The position numbers and the translations under genes were made by a program. From Cristatella mucedo (lineage: Eukaryota > Bryozoa > Phylactolaemata > Cristatellidae), in assembly GCA_009760855.2 (NCBI GenBank), contig WPIO01000011.1, forward strand, positions 742,501 through 806,500: a stretch of DNA of 64,000 bases, in the 5' to 3' direction. Each line of letters opens with the position of its first letter. Position 1 is the stretch's first letter. Shown piece after piece: positions 22,753 to 35,930 of the stretch. The notes beneath the pieces were generated by a model that was not told the origin of the DNA, searched no databases, and was given only the letters and a program-made list of their open reading frames with translations.

Positions 22753-22764
22753 AAAACATACAAT

Positions 22765-22908
22765 ATAGCTCATTTGTGTAGCGCCCCAAGAGAACTAAGT
22801 CTCTATTCAGGCGCTTCACATATGCCTCAGGGCTCGCGCCCGCGACCTCAGCCAGACCTTAGTCGGGGCGAGCACCTTAACCGCTGGACCAACTCAGCTC
22901 GGCACAGC
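22765..22908 (-). mobile_element. tRNA-derived SINE, family A, with LINE-like 3' hairpin
   Basis: On the minus strand an A-box-like TGGTCCAGCGG, a B-box-like GGGCGCGAGCCC and a 3' segment that folds as AGCGCC/GGCGCT (22780-22785 with 22810-22815). The loop carries the AGAGA ... TCTC pair seen in the LINE hairpin. Other copies: 23985-24115, 47035-47120 and 63905-64000. Confidence 0.72.
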
Positions 22909-23054
22909 CTCATTTGAAGAGCTCGACACTCCACCCCAGATGTGCTCTGCCATCTTTGTTTGTGAAGTTGCATGCAAAATTAGTGGGTTACATCGTATAC
23001 GAAAAAATTGCGAGCTTCCGTTACACCGTCGGCTCGGCAAGGGCTAGCTTGCTA

Positions 23055-23585
23055 TTTCCAGGTTTTATCGCTCACTTTTAGGTTCCTTCATTCTATGGCT
23101 CCAGCCTATCTTTCAGATATACTACCCCATCAGGCCAAGCATCGTACCACCCGCTCCTCGGAATCCAACAGTCTGGAAATACCTCGTACAAACCTTAAAT
23201 CCTTTGGAGACCGTGCATTTAGCTCGTATGCTCCCAAAGCCTGGAACTCCCTCCCGACCTGCGTCAGAACATCCCATGACCTGACCACATTTAAAAGAAA
23301 CTTAAAAACACACCTATTTAGGACAGCATTTAGTGGGTCCCTGTGATTCGTCCTTGATGTGCTTATGCGTGCTGACACTGTGCATGCTGCCACTAACCAC
23401 ATTTGCATGCTGACCCTGTGCATGTCACCCCTAACCATATTATTCATTTTGTTTGTTTTTCAAGCATGAATTTACTTACTATTCAATTGCATATCACTTT
23501 GCAGCAAATGTAAAGCGCCTAGAAAGAGATTAAGTTCTCTGAGGGCGCTTTATCAAGTGCAATATTATTATTATTATTATTATTC
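23055..23585 (+). mobile_element. LINE 3' part, young
   Basis: It encodes [19 protein letters not shown] through FRTAFSGSL with few changes from the copies at 32340 and 37630, then the 3' UTR, hairpin and ATT tail. Confidence 0.82.
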
Positions 23586-23589
23586 CAAA

Positions 23590-25000
23590 TATTGGATGTC
23601 CGTCACTCGCGGAAGGCCCGGCTGCGGCTGCACCCTGATCCCTGCTCCGCCCCCTGACCCCCCGACTCCTGACCCCTGCTCCGCCTAGTTTACGTCTTGA
23701 GTAATACGACATTGTTATCCCCACTTTCAGATCTGAAGCTACGTGGGAAGGCGGATTGGCAAAAAACCTATCGCAGAGCCTTCGTGGGCGCGGCATTACG
23801 ACCACGTCGTCCTTTCCCGCAGCTATAGCCGCAACCTTCGCTTGACCGAATGGACGGTCTGGGCGTAGGCACACGAGTCCAGGTAGCAGGCTGGCCATGG
23901 CGGCTGATTGAGTGGACGGATAGGTGATGGCCTCACTGTCACGTGACTCTATTGGCTCTGCAGCGCTCTCGTCGCTTAATAGTAATATGTTCCATCTGCA
24001 TAGTGCCACAAGACAACTTAATCTCTATCCAGGCGCTTGGCATAAACCACGGGGGCCCGAGCCCACGACCTCGGCCTGACCATGCCCGCGCGAGCACCTT
24101 AACCACTAGCCCAAACCTGGTCGGCCAGGCCTGATCGGGCCTGATTTTGGCCTCTCCAATTCGGGCTTGCTCTCCAAGAGGCCGGTCGCCATCCACGAAC
24201 GCAGCTCGCAGCGACCTTCGACCAGTGGCTGCTTTTTTTAGTGCAACTTTTGCGGCGTACGTACAATACTGATGTTTTTCAGCCGTTTTTCAGCTCTTGA
24301 GGCGCCCGTCAGGAAAGCTGGGCTGCTCTATGCCTGCGCCGGCCGTGCCCACCCTCCTAATTGACCTGCCGAGAACCAGGTCAACGCCGACCTCCCTTTC
24401 ACACCTCCTTAGCCCCTCTAAATGCGGTATCGCGCGCTGCAAAAGGAATTAGAAGCAAGTCCCGTCAGGAAAGCCGACTCGACGCCGCTCTCGCGCGCCG
24501 CACCGTCTCAGCCTTTGCTGCCTCGTCCATGCAAAACACAGTGCGACGGTCCCCTCTGGAAAAGCAACTAAGCAACGCACAGCCAATCATGCTGGCTGGA
24601 GTGAGATTGCTGATCGGTCCCCCAATTGCCAATGTCGGCACACGATTCGTGCATGGAGTCGTTAGGCCGGCGCCGTAAAAAGCATGGCACCGAGGCATCC
24701 AGGGTCGGCAGGGGGTGGTGGGGTGGCGGCTGCAGGGAAATTCCCTCGAAAGCCTTTGCTGCCCCAATGAACTGGGAATTGGGAGCCCTGGGCCGGGATG
24801 ACCTCGGCTGCAGCCGGGAGCTCGGAGCTCACGGGCGGCATCGATGCTGCACTGCTGGAGTGGTGCAGCGAGTCAGTTCCAGCCAGCAGGGAAAGGAGGC
24901 GCCCGAGCCGGGTCGCATCATTGTCTCGGCCTCTCATCTGCTGGCCTACGGCTGTTAACAATTCGCACAAGTGTTCGCTTACGGCAATCTACCTCGGGCA
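23590..25000 (+). promoter_or_regulatory. GC-rich 5' flank and candidate promoter/5' UTR of gene 2
   Basis: This stretch is much richer in G, C and CpG than the AT-rich DNA around it and ends at the gene 2 ATG. CCAAT-type boxes are visible near 24580 and 24620, and I see no convincing TATA box. A SINE (23985-24115) interrupts the left part. An in-frame TAA at 24956-24958 precedes the first ATG, which supports the start at 25001. Several overlapping open frames here look like a by-product of composition. The promoter assignment is inferred from position and composition only. Confidence 0.4.
23985..24115 (-). mobile_element. tRNA-derived SINE, family A
   Basis: On the minus strand A-box-like TGGGCTAGTGG, GTTAAGGTGCTCGC, the GGTCGTGGGCTCG block, then a worn hairpin segment (AAGCGCCTGGATAGAGAT). 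It sits in the GC-rich flank upstream of gene 2. Confidence 0.68.
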
Positions 25001-25198
25001 ATGGCGACCCCGGAACCAGGCCAAGTAGACTCGGTCAGTGAGCTTGTGCTCAAAGTTTGCGAGGGCGGCGGTCGAATACCGCTGAAGGACGCCGTGAAGA
25101 GCCCCATCAAAGCATCTGCAGCGCGGCAGCGACCCTTTGCCATAAGCAAAGACCAGCGAGGCCAGGAATGGGTGAAGCTAAACGTCGACGGTCTGAAG
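25001..25198 (+). CDS. PARP12: Gene 2 exon 1: N-terminal winged-helix-like segment
   Basis: ATG at 25001 has G at -3 and G at +4 and is the first ATG after an in-frame stop at 24956. The 66 codons end in phase 0 at the donor GTGGGT. The segment [19 protein letters not shown] resembles the N-terminal winged-helix motif of ZAP-type proteins (hydrophobic helix, GG-R, basic stretch), which precedes the first zinc finger in that family. The resemblance is by eye, so this exon is less certain than the others. Confidence 0.68.
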
Positions 25199-28100
25199 GT
25201 GGGTGCAGCTGCAAGGTTGCAAGCTAGTACTCAGGAAGGGGTCGCTGGTGCCAGGAGCGATGTGCATATCAAAATTTTTGCTGTCAGTGCAGGCCCCTCG
25301 AGCTGGCCGATGCATTGCAGGTGGTGGGGCGGCGGTCGAGGGAGCCTGCACCCTCTCGGGTCCTCGGATGCTCTCATCCTGCTATCATTGACCTCAAATA
25401 TCGTATTTTTCAACTGACAGCAATAAACCTCTAAATAAACATATGTTACGATTAAGCCAGATGGTCACTAGCTGTGAGTGTTATCCATACTTCTTGCACT
25501 GACCCGTATGGTTGGCAACGGCCAAGGCTCTTTCATCACTAGCTGACCTGCTGCTCCGAATTCATCCGGGGCAAGTCGACACTAAATCCACCCTACTCAT
25601 GCTCTCAGGTCCTCTGTGGGCAGTGAATTAGGTTTTCGAGATCTACGCTTAAAGAACGTTTTATGGTAACTTTTTTGCTCTTCTGCAGTTCAAAGACTGC
25701 GGAAATGGTTTTTGCAGTTCTTAAGAATTTACATGTAATTTTCTACTGGCGACTGTGGCACATCCCTTCTGTCCTTCCATGGCTGCTACTTCTGCACAAC
25801 TCGTTTCATCGACTGACATCCTGACTCAGCTTCATGCTTCTTGCTTTCACTTTGCTGACTGATGTGAGGATTCGGGCCCTACCTGGCTTTCGGATGCAAA
25901 TGTGCACCTGGAACATACACCCCGAACACTGTTACACCCTGAGTTTCAGAGTGGCAACGTTGTGGTCAAAACGATGCGATGTCTGAGCCCGGCAGTTTTC
26001 ACAATACAGGTCTAGTCTTTGCTGCACATGCTAGGTTTAAGCTAAAAGAGGCCACTAACTTTGAAAACTAAAGAAGTCTAAACCGTTCTGGCGTCACCAG
26101 CAGGGTGAGGGGTTTGAAATGGCCTTGTTGCATGACCACACAGAAATCACCACTTGCATCGTCGGGCTGCTGCGCAGACGTAGAATATGGCACGAAGCTC
26201 GACCTTCTCACGATATTACTCACCATTCAATTGTATTTCCCTTTGCAGCAAATGTAAAGCGCCTAGAGAAAGATTGAGTTCTCTGAGGGCGCTTTATGAA
26301 GTGCAGTATTATTATTGATATTACTCCTCTAGTTAGAGCTGGCACCGACAGGAGAGCCATCACTGTTTGATCTGTAGCAGCCCCCACCATGTGTGCTATA
26401 GTGAAGGATGCTGCAGTTAGTTAAGCAAGGACATGTATTGAAAGCACAGTAACAACCCGAGACACAGTCGGGTGCACTTGCATGGACATGTACTGTCATG
26501 TTCTGCTATGTCCATGTAACGTTATGTTCGTAGTTGAGTTCAAAGAGATTTCAGCTTACAAGCTGGTAAGCTAGCTTACTGACTTCTCTTAAGTATCCTG
26601 CTCTTTGTCAGTTTGATTTCAAGTGTCGCAGGATGCACTTTGCTGAACCTATTAGGTCGAGTGGAGACAGGAGAGCCAAAATGTCATGCTCATTGCTATT
26701 TAGCTGCTTGTCGTTTGCTTCCAATTCATACCGTTGGCGATGTATAGCACCCAAGCAACGTAGATTCCTCCAATTGTCACGAGACTCTTATTGATAGCAT
26801 GAACTCGAGCCTTTGGAATGCTCTTGAAAAGCTTCTTAAATTTATAGCCACGTTCCAGCATAGATCCAAGAAGATAGATAGATAGGCTCAGAAGCCGCGG
26901 CGGCGGCGGCAGATCTGATGCTAGAAAGACAGAGAGACAAACCTCCAAAGTTCCACACTCTGAAGCATAGAAAACATGGATTTCGCTTAAGCTCACCGTG
27001 CAGATATAATCTTGCCAGTCAGGCTCTGAACAACAGCAGGGTTGACAAAGGACGAGTTTCTCGATAATGCCGAGAGCCCCCCTGCCCTTATAATGACTAT
27101 GTAGCTGATCAATTATTAGGCTTCAAAATTCAAATAAATCATGCAGGTATACAGTCCTTATTGCACCTCTGCCTACTACTGTGTGCGTGTTTTGTCAGAC
27201 GCTGCAATTACCCCGAGTAGAAATTACTCAACTCGATTGGGTGCCCTGTTCTCTGGCAACGGCTGGGCGATTGGCCCTGACCCAACATTAACTAAAGGCC
27301 AATGAGCATCAGTCACATGACTCAAGAGCCTATTGGTAGGATCATTATCTTTAGCACATGATCGTTATGATGCATTTGGCTGACAATCTCAATGGGTCTC
27401 GACAAAGTATCACGCGCTTGCATTTAGACACCTGTGCACGGCTACCGTTGTATATTGAAATTTGAATGTTTATTCACTAATCGCAAAGCCGCCTTCTTTT
27501 AAGATCTAAGTTGCCCCAATTTCATTGCGGCTCTCCTCGAATGCAGGTAGGTGTACGGCACTCAAAGTTCCAAGCACAATACTGGTGTTGATTGTACCAT
27601 CACAAGCTTGTGTTCTGATGCACTACTTTTGTTGTTGAAGTGAGTAGAGCTGGCTCACTGTTGCAGCTCTGTGGAAGCCATTGCACAAAGGAAGGATGCA
27701 GCAAAAACTGTGGCTCTCTTCACCTGTGCAAGTATTTCCTGCTGAGTTCCTGCAGCCGAACCAACTGCAAGTTCGGACACGACGTGGCAAGCTACCACAA
27801 TCGGTTTGCACTGAGTCAGTACGAATTCGGCGACATCTCCCTGGATGCCTTAAAAGCCATTGTCAAGCTGAATCGCACCGATGTGAGCAAAGTTGTCTGC
27901 AGCCGAGCTGCCAATGTGCAAAAAATAGCAGCTGCTGCTCATATGCTATGGGAATGGTAATAATGACTCGCAACTTTTGGTCATTATTCGCTCTGCCAGA
28001 AACCTTGGGCATTTGAGCTACATGCGATTTCAGGAAACGCTACCTGCAGTTTGCAAGTTCTACAACAATGAAGGTGGCTGCGACAATCCATTGCAAGGCA

Positions 28101-28655
28101 AAAACGCTTGCACATATCTGCACATCTGTCGACATTTCTTGACGGGTGATTGCAAGTTCGGACGTCAATGCAAGAGAAGCCACAATTTCGTCGGCAGCAA
28201 GCATTCAATGAACATTCTGGATCAGTACGGCATCACCGGCACCAGCAATGGAGACATTGTGCAGAGCCTGACGGTACACATTTCAGAGATAAGCAAAGCG
28301 AAACAGAGCATATCCAGTGTACAAGTGGGTTCGACTAGACGCTGGTGCATTGTGCATTGTGTTGAGTCTTGCCTCGACACACTAAACGGTGTGGGATAAT
28401 TTCTGTGATTTTAGTAAGCATCAAGGGCACTTGCTTGCTTGAGAACTCTAGAATTCTATCCTCACTAAGAAAATAATGTCCACACCTGAAAAGTTCATCT
28501 GGCAGGAGCTATAATGACAGGCTGCAAGCGCTAAAATTCTGGCCGAAAAAATTGCGCCGGCGCCATCTTAATGCAAGGGTATGAGCTTGCATGCATGTGC
28601 GATGGAATACATATGCACCATGCACGTGTTATTTGACTTGAATATATATATATAT

Positions 28656-28692
<37 letters not shown>

Positions 28693-29543
28693 CTTGTGAT
28701 GCGAGTGCCTCCATGTGAAACACAATCATTAAATTGTGCATATATTCTTATTGTATATGTGATTCCGTTTGTATTTAAGTCTGCACGTTTATGTACGTGT
28801 ATCTATATGTTTTCGAGTGTGGATTACATGCCAGTGCATATGTGTGCTTGTGCATTTTTGCTCATTAGTGTGCATGTGCAGTGAGTGGAATGTATGCCCA
28901 GTGTGGGCTATACATGTGCAGTGAGTGGCCTGCATGTGCAGTGTGGGGCGTTTGTGCTGTGCATGTGTGAGCCTATATGTGTGCGTGTATGTATGCGTAT
29001 TTATGTGCAGACCGACACTTATAGGCTTTGAAATCTGGCCTTCTGTGTTGGCATGTCTACATAAGCTCTCAGGGGGCACGACTGCTGTCTCAGATATACT
29101 ACCCCATCAGGCCAAGCAACGTACCACCCGATTTTCGGAATCCAACAGTTTACAAATACCCCGTACAAACCTTAAATTAAATCCTTTGGAGACCGTGCAT
29201 TCAGCTCGTATGCTCCGAAAGCCTGGAACTCCCTCCCGACCTACGTCAGAACATCCCCTGACCTGACCACATTTAGAAAGAATTTAAAAACACACCTATT
29301 TAGGACAGCATTTAGTGGGTCCCTGCGATTCGTCCTTGATGTGCTTATGTGTGCTGACACTCTGCATGCTGCCACTAACCACATTTGTATGCTGACCCTG
29401 TGCATGTCACCCCTAACCATGTTATTCATTTTGTTTGTTTGTCAAGCATGATTGTACTCACCATTCAATTGCATTTCCCTTTGCAGCAAATGTAAAGCAC
29501 CTAAAGAGAGATTGAGTTCTCTGAGGGCGCTTTATCAAGTGCA

Positions 29544-29574
<31 letters not shown>

Positions 29575-32500
29575 TACGTTTGCTTACCATGTGCCTCCGG
29601 CTGCTACTACAGGCTGCTGCCACGGCAGCAAGTCGGCAGCAGGCCGCCTCCAGCAGTCGAAGAAGCAGCAGCAGCAGCTTCAGTAGAAGTGGCAGCGCTG
29701 AGCCACCGAGTCCTCCAGCTCAGGGCATGTCCTTCACCAAAATGTCACCCAGGGTACCGAATCCCATATTGCCGAAGGCCTCGGCTCCAATGCTGTCAGC
29801 CAGAGATCGCCCACCGGGAATATGCACATACAACCTGGTGGGAAAATGTAGCTACGGCCAGGAATGCCGGTTAGTGACCCCAGCGAATGACTGAGTAGTC
29901 TGAAGCTTTTAATCATTTTCTTTGTGCCTGGTGCATTTCTTCATCTTTCGACTCTCAATGACTTCGTCAATGGGGCCTGAAATGCTAGTAAGAGAACTAG
30001 CACATGACTAAGCAGTCAGCAGCTTTTAATCATCCTCGTACGTGTCGCATTTCGTCATCTTTCGACTCTATCCAAACTAAGAGCTGTTTGCTTGCTTCAG
30101 CAATCACCACAGCAAGCTGCCATATCAGTGGCAGCTGGAGGATGACATAGGCCAGTGGCAGAACTGCCAAGGCGATCTCAACCTCGCTTTGGAAGAAAAT
30201 TTCTGCAAGCCGAATACGGCAAATGCAAAGCTGCTAAGGTAAAGCTAGATGGTTCAGTTGGCTACATGATTGCATTTTATCAGTCCAGCGAACACTAAGA
30301 TTTTGCTAACAATGTAGCATTATTATTGCCAGTTTCCAGCTTGTTGAATTTTAGGGGCATTTTATACTTCTACGAAGACGAATGTTTGTGCTGCCAGCCT
30401 CTGGAGACATGACCTGATGCTAAATTAAATCGATGCTGCTAGAAGTTGCACAGTAAACTTTGGTCATGCATATCAGATCTACTACTAGGGCTAAGGTCTA
30501 GCATTAGCTTTAAACAATTAATCGAACATATTAATCTTATATAATTAGATCTTAGCTCCAGGTACTTTGGTTTAGAATACTTATTTCGTTAGGCCATGAT
30601 GCATTAATCGAATTCTTGTGAAGTTATCACAGCTGCTACAAAACTCTGCAGCTCGGCTTGTCTGTCGTGAGTATCACAGTTGCCACGCCACACCACTTCT
30701 TACCGACCTCCACTGACTCCCAGGCAAGTAATGCATCACCTTTAAGGTTTTTCACTCACGTTAAGGTCCCATCATTCCTTAGCTTCAGCCTACTTATCAG
30801 ATCTACTCCCCCATCAGGCTAAGCATCGTACCACCTGTTTTTCGGAATCTGGTAATTTACCTCAACTTCTTCGGAGACCGTGCCTTTAGTTCCTATCCTC
30901 CCAACGTCTGGAACTCACTTCTAAGTTGTGTCACGACATCTTCTGACTTGTCCACATTTAAAAAGAAACTAAAAACGCATCTATCACAACATTTAATGGG
31001 TCCCTGTGATTTGTCCTTTATTTGCTTATGCGTGCTGACACTGTGCATGCTGCCACTAACCATACTTCCATGCTGACCCTGGGCATGTCTCTCTAACCAT
31101 GTTATTTTCGTTGTTTACTGAGCATTCTACCACTAACCAGTCGATCGTGCTTCCTTTGCAGCAAATTTGAAGTGCCTAGAAAGAGATTGAGTTCTCTGAG
31201 AGTGCTGTATCCAATGTATTATTATTATTAATATTACAGCAATAACACAACTTCCTTACCTTGGCTGTATTAAAGGCAGCAGTAAAATTTTGTAAAGGTC
31301 CACACTTGCACTGGAAATTTCCAGTGCCTATATTAAAAACTTCTAGTGTAGTTGTCAGTCGTTAAATTTTTGTAAAGGTTATGAATGGTGTGAAGCTATG
31401 CATGGAATACTACCGTGTTATAAAATTATTTTGTATGCATCCATATAGAATGATATGCTGTCTAAGCTGGTGTGGAAACTCCCAGATAATAGGCGAAACA
31501 AGTGTAACTGATTTAGCTAATAGAGACAGGGTCGTGAAAACCGCAATCATTTGCTGGACATAAAAAAATTGAGCCTACTTAGCTGCGTGGGCCTTGTGCT
31601 TGATTTTTCTGCAAAAGTGCATCGGTGCTTCAGTTTAAGCTACTGCAATGCATGTCACCTCCGGCAGGTATTTTTAGAGTCATTTCAAACTTTCAGCATG
31701 CTGTAATTGTGGATTCACTGATTTTTACCGTTAGAGACAAGGAAGGATTATTATTTGCGAATGCTTAGGGTTGAGTTCAGATTCATAATAATGATAACAG
31801 TAATAACTCACGTGCTGCATGCATTGATGACATCCGCACATGGATGGCAGCAAATTTTCTAAAACTAAACGATGATAAAACTAACTTACTAGTTATGGGC
31901 AAACCCAGTGTGATTCAGAGATTGGAAAGGCTGACTTTCAAAATTGGCTCTGCCAGCATATCTCCAGCTGAATCAGCTCGAAATCTAGGTGTCATATTCC
32001 AAAGCGACCTCTCGTTAGACGACCACATCAGCTCCACAGTCAAATCTGCCTATTTTCAGCTTCATATCATTGCTAAAATTAGGGCTTGTTTAGATAAGGA
32101 TACCACGTCCAAGTTGGTCCATGCATTCGTGACATCCCGTCTCGACTTCTGCAACTCACTGCTTACTGGCCTACCAGCATGTGCGATCAGGCGATTGCAG
32201 CTGGTGCAAAACTCTGCAGCTAGGCTTGTCTGTCGTGAGTGTCGCAGTGGCCACATTACTCCACTTCTCGCCGACCTGCACTGGCTACCAGTGAGGCAAC
32301 AGATTGACTTTAAGGTTTTGTCGCTCACTTTTAGGTCTCTTCATTCTATGGCTCCAGCCTATCTTTCAGATATACTACCCCATCAGGCCAAGCATCGTAC
32401 CACCCGCTTTTCGGAATCCAACAGTCTGGAAATACCTCGTACAAACCTTAAATCCTTTGGAGACCGTGCATTTAGCTCGTATGCTCCGAAAGCCTGGAAC

Positions 32501-35500
32501 TCCCTCCCGACCTGCGTCAGAACATCCCATGACCTGACCACATTTAAAAGAAATTTAAAAACACACCTTTTTAGGAGAGCATTTAGTGGGTCCCTGTGAT
32601 TCGTCCTTGATGTGCTTATGCGTGCTGACACTGTGCATGCTGCCACTAACCACATTTGCATGCTGACCCTGTGCATGTCACCCCTAACCATATTATTCAT
32701 TTTGTTCGTTTTTCAAGCATGATTTTACTTACTATTCAATTGCATATCACTTTGCAGCAGATGTAAAGCGCCTAGAAAGAGATTAAGCTCTCTGAGGGCG
32801 CTTTATCAAGTGCAATATTATTATTATTATTTTTATTAATCTTGCATTTGTATAGCAAACTAAGATGCCAAAATCTCTTTGTAGGCTCTTTTAATACAGG
32901 CCGAAAAAGAAGCACATAAACCGATTGGTGATCATAGCAGCCATAGGTTTTTTCAAAATGCATAATCGCATAGCGATGAGTAATATTGACGAAGCAAATG
33001 CTTTAAAGAAAGGTTGGGTTTTTTCATTGGTTTTTGGAGTGATGTCAAGTCAGAAGATGTTGTCATAGAAGTCAGTAAAGAATTGTGTAAGTCTGGGATA
33101 TCGCAAATGCATGAAGTAACTTGGGCGTGGTACTCTTACCTAAGTATTTCTGGGCAAATGTACACAATATTGCGATACTAAAAGTAGGCAGGCTTGACTG
33201 AGGGGTGGATGGTTTGGCCTTTTGATATTTGTCGATCAAATTTTGTTCAGAGGCTACATGGGAGATGCCTGTCAAACTAGTCTAACTTTCCAGTTTCTGA
33301 GTGATACTTGGTCTGCCACTAATTAATTTGCGTTTAGGTGGAGAATTTATAGAACTTTACAATAAGCATCAAGCATCTGCACACATTGCTGCAAGCGGAC
33401 CGTGGTTTCTGATCCTCACTAAGCTCAATGATTCAGTATTAGGCTGTCATTTCTAGGCATAATTAACTAATAATCAGCCTAGGTTAGGCAACTTCGAAAT
33501 TGGCCCCCTACAACTGTAGCAACTTTGCTTACTTATGGCAATGAGTTGTGTGTGCTTTATTTGCCAGGTCCTGCATGTGCATATTTTATTCGTGGCCGAA
33601 TTGAGTGGAATATTATAGACGACCCAGCAACAAATGTTGCTTGAATCATCGGATTGCCGAAATTGCAGTTCTTACAAATTGTGAAGCCTGAAGAAGTGAA
33701 GAAGTTCGAGTGCTACCTGTAGAGTAGAGCCAGCTTCCAGCTCTTCCCGTTGACAACCATCGTAGCCGGGCTAATCAAAGATCACCTACCCGAGATAGGT
33801 CAGAAGAGGCAGCGGAGGGAAGGTTGACATACCACACCATTATCAGGCTGCTGGATTGGCGAAGCAGATTTGTGAGTTTGGCCGTAAAAGCTACTGACCC
33901 AGTTGAAAGATGGGTACGAAAGGTTTCGGGTGTGCAGCAACTTGGTGGAAAGCATCCTTCAACCAGCTCTCTACAGACTACTCTGTATCTTTGTGTAGAT
34001 CCACATATTGGAAGACGATTAATTGCAGGGATGGTTGTACTCTTCCTCATTAACCCTACTCACAGAGGGACTACGTACGGCAAAGAGGAACCACTAAGCC
34101 GTGGCAATATTTAGTGGAACTTGGGCGACTCAGACTCTTACACGTGCTCCTCCTTTAGGACGATGAGTAGGAAGTGTTTGAGCAGCAGAGTGGGAAATGC
34201 AGCACCACCTGCATTTTGTACACGGGCAAATGCAAATGTGGGCACTTGCATGCACCCACCCATAAGCAATCGAATGCACCTGAGAACTGCATGTAGGGTT
34301 GTTATATTGCTGGCTAGTATAACCTGAGTGTTTTTGCTTTGCAATCTAACTTGCTTGACCATCCGAAGGTGCACGGGTTGGTTCATAATACCTTTGATCT
34401 GATGCAGAGCTCGAACGCCATTTGTGTGGCCAAGCAACCTTCATCCAGTTCTGTTACCAAATATCGTGAGGTCACTTTCATCAGTCCAGAAAGCAAAGTC
34501 CTCTGTGAAATGGATCTGGTCATGGGCTGCAACAAGCAGTCTGCTTTATGATGCATAGTGAGCTCGGAATTTTGTTCTACAACCTGCCGGAAGCTGCTAC
34601 GTTCGGCAGGTCTCTTACTAACCACACCGTTGTTTATACGTTTACTCACCCACCGCAGGATTCGAACCCACGACCTCGGGGCCGAGGTCATGAAAAGCAA
34701 CCGCCTTACCTAGTTAGCCATTACGGCTCACCAATGGGAGTACGAGGACGTTTTTTTTTAGCTGAATGAATACCAACTGCCCTTAAGCTCGTCATAGGAC
34801 GTTACAGATTGTGATATTTTATCAGTGTGACGGGTTGACCCCAAATACTTTGTTAGTGTCAGAAATGGCATGCAACTACGATATCTCTTTGTTCTTGACC
34901 TCCCTTTGTATGAACGATACCACTGCTATTTCGTAATCATACATCAAAGGGCCTTTCATTCAGTCAACCAAGTACCCTAATCTGGTCAACCTTTAGTATT
35001 TTATTGATTTGGTGCCAAATCAAGTTTTTTTTAAGCATGGATCTCCAGCACATCCTCTGTGTGCATGTCTCTGTAACACATATGTGCTTGATACTTCTCC
35101 AGTCATTTATCTGATGCTGCTGAATATCCTACAATGGTATTTTGAAACTGCCCGACTATCCAGTCCCATGTGTCTCGATTCTTTATTTTAGAGACCAAGA
35201 AGTGAATTTTTCTAGCATGACCATTACAACACGAGTAAGGTCGTGGAGGCTTCGTAGGCTTGAGACTATCTCCACCGCAGTATGCGAGACTCGACAGTTT
35301 GCCACCGAATGGCAGTGGTACTGGTTAGATGATGACGATAAGTGGATTTTATATGGACAGCAGGTTGTGTGAATATGCTTTCCATACTCCATATTCGTGG
35401 GTTTTCATGCTATTAGCAGTAGTGCCAGCAGCACAAATAGCACCTCGGTGAGCAGGCGAAATTAATCTTTCTAGGTTCGCTGGGTCGCAGAAAGCTGCTT

Positions 35501-35899
35501 TCGAATGTACATTAATAGGCATATCTACCCAATAAGACGCAGATAGTGAGGCTCTTCTTAGTTAAACTCATAGATCGCTTCTTCACCCAGTAAAAACATT
35601 GATAGTATCAGTAATAGTAGTCACCAAGCTGCAGCCCTCACAGACTACTAGATACAACGTTGGCTGAGCGTGGGGTGCATTAATTAAGAGATCAATTGTT
35701 TATTCAAAGCCGGTGTTTCCAGTTTCCAACCTAAACAAAGAGTTTGGCTGAGATGTACATATTTCTGCTGTTTTTTCGGAAGCCATTGATGCTGTCGATC
35801 ACAAGTTCTTGCCTAACGTCCTACTAGATCATTAATGGCTGTGCACATCGATGCTTGTGATATTATCTAAGTAGGAGATTTTGTAATTGTAATGTAATA

Positions 35900-35930
<31 letters not shown>

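Noticed and set aside
24361-24970. Several overlapping open frames of about 100 codons in the GC-rich region upstream of gene 2
   Set aside because: They overlap on both strands, show no domain or homology signal, and are expected where stop codons are rare because of GC content.
24971-25000. Longer N-terminus for gene 2 starting ten codons upstream
   Set aside because: The triplet at 24971 is GTG, not ATG. The first ATG after the in-frame stop at 24956 is 25001.
27883-27960. Continuation of the exon 2 frame for 25 codons to a stop
   Set aside because: A good donor at 27883 is in phase with the next exon, and the extension lacks zinc-finger or other family motifs. A truncated isoform is possible but unsupported.
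28789-29079. Antisense frame rich in His and Thr
   Set aside because: It is the reverse reading of a TG-rich repetitive tract.
34610-34735. A genuine tRNA gene
   Set aside because: A and B boxes are present, but no cloverleaf with a paired acceptor stem could be drawn, and the same head recurs in SINE copies.
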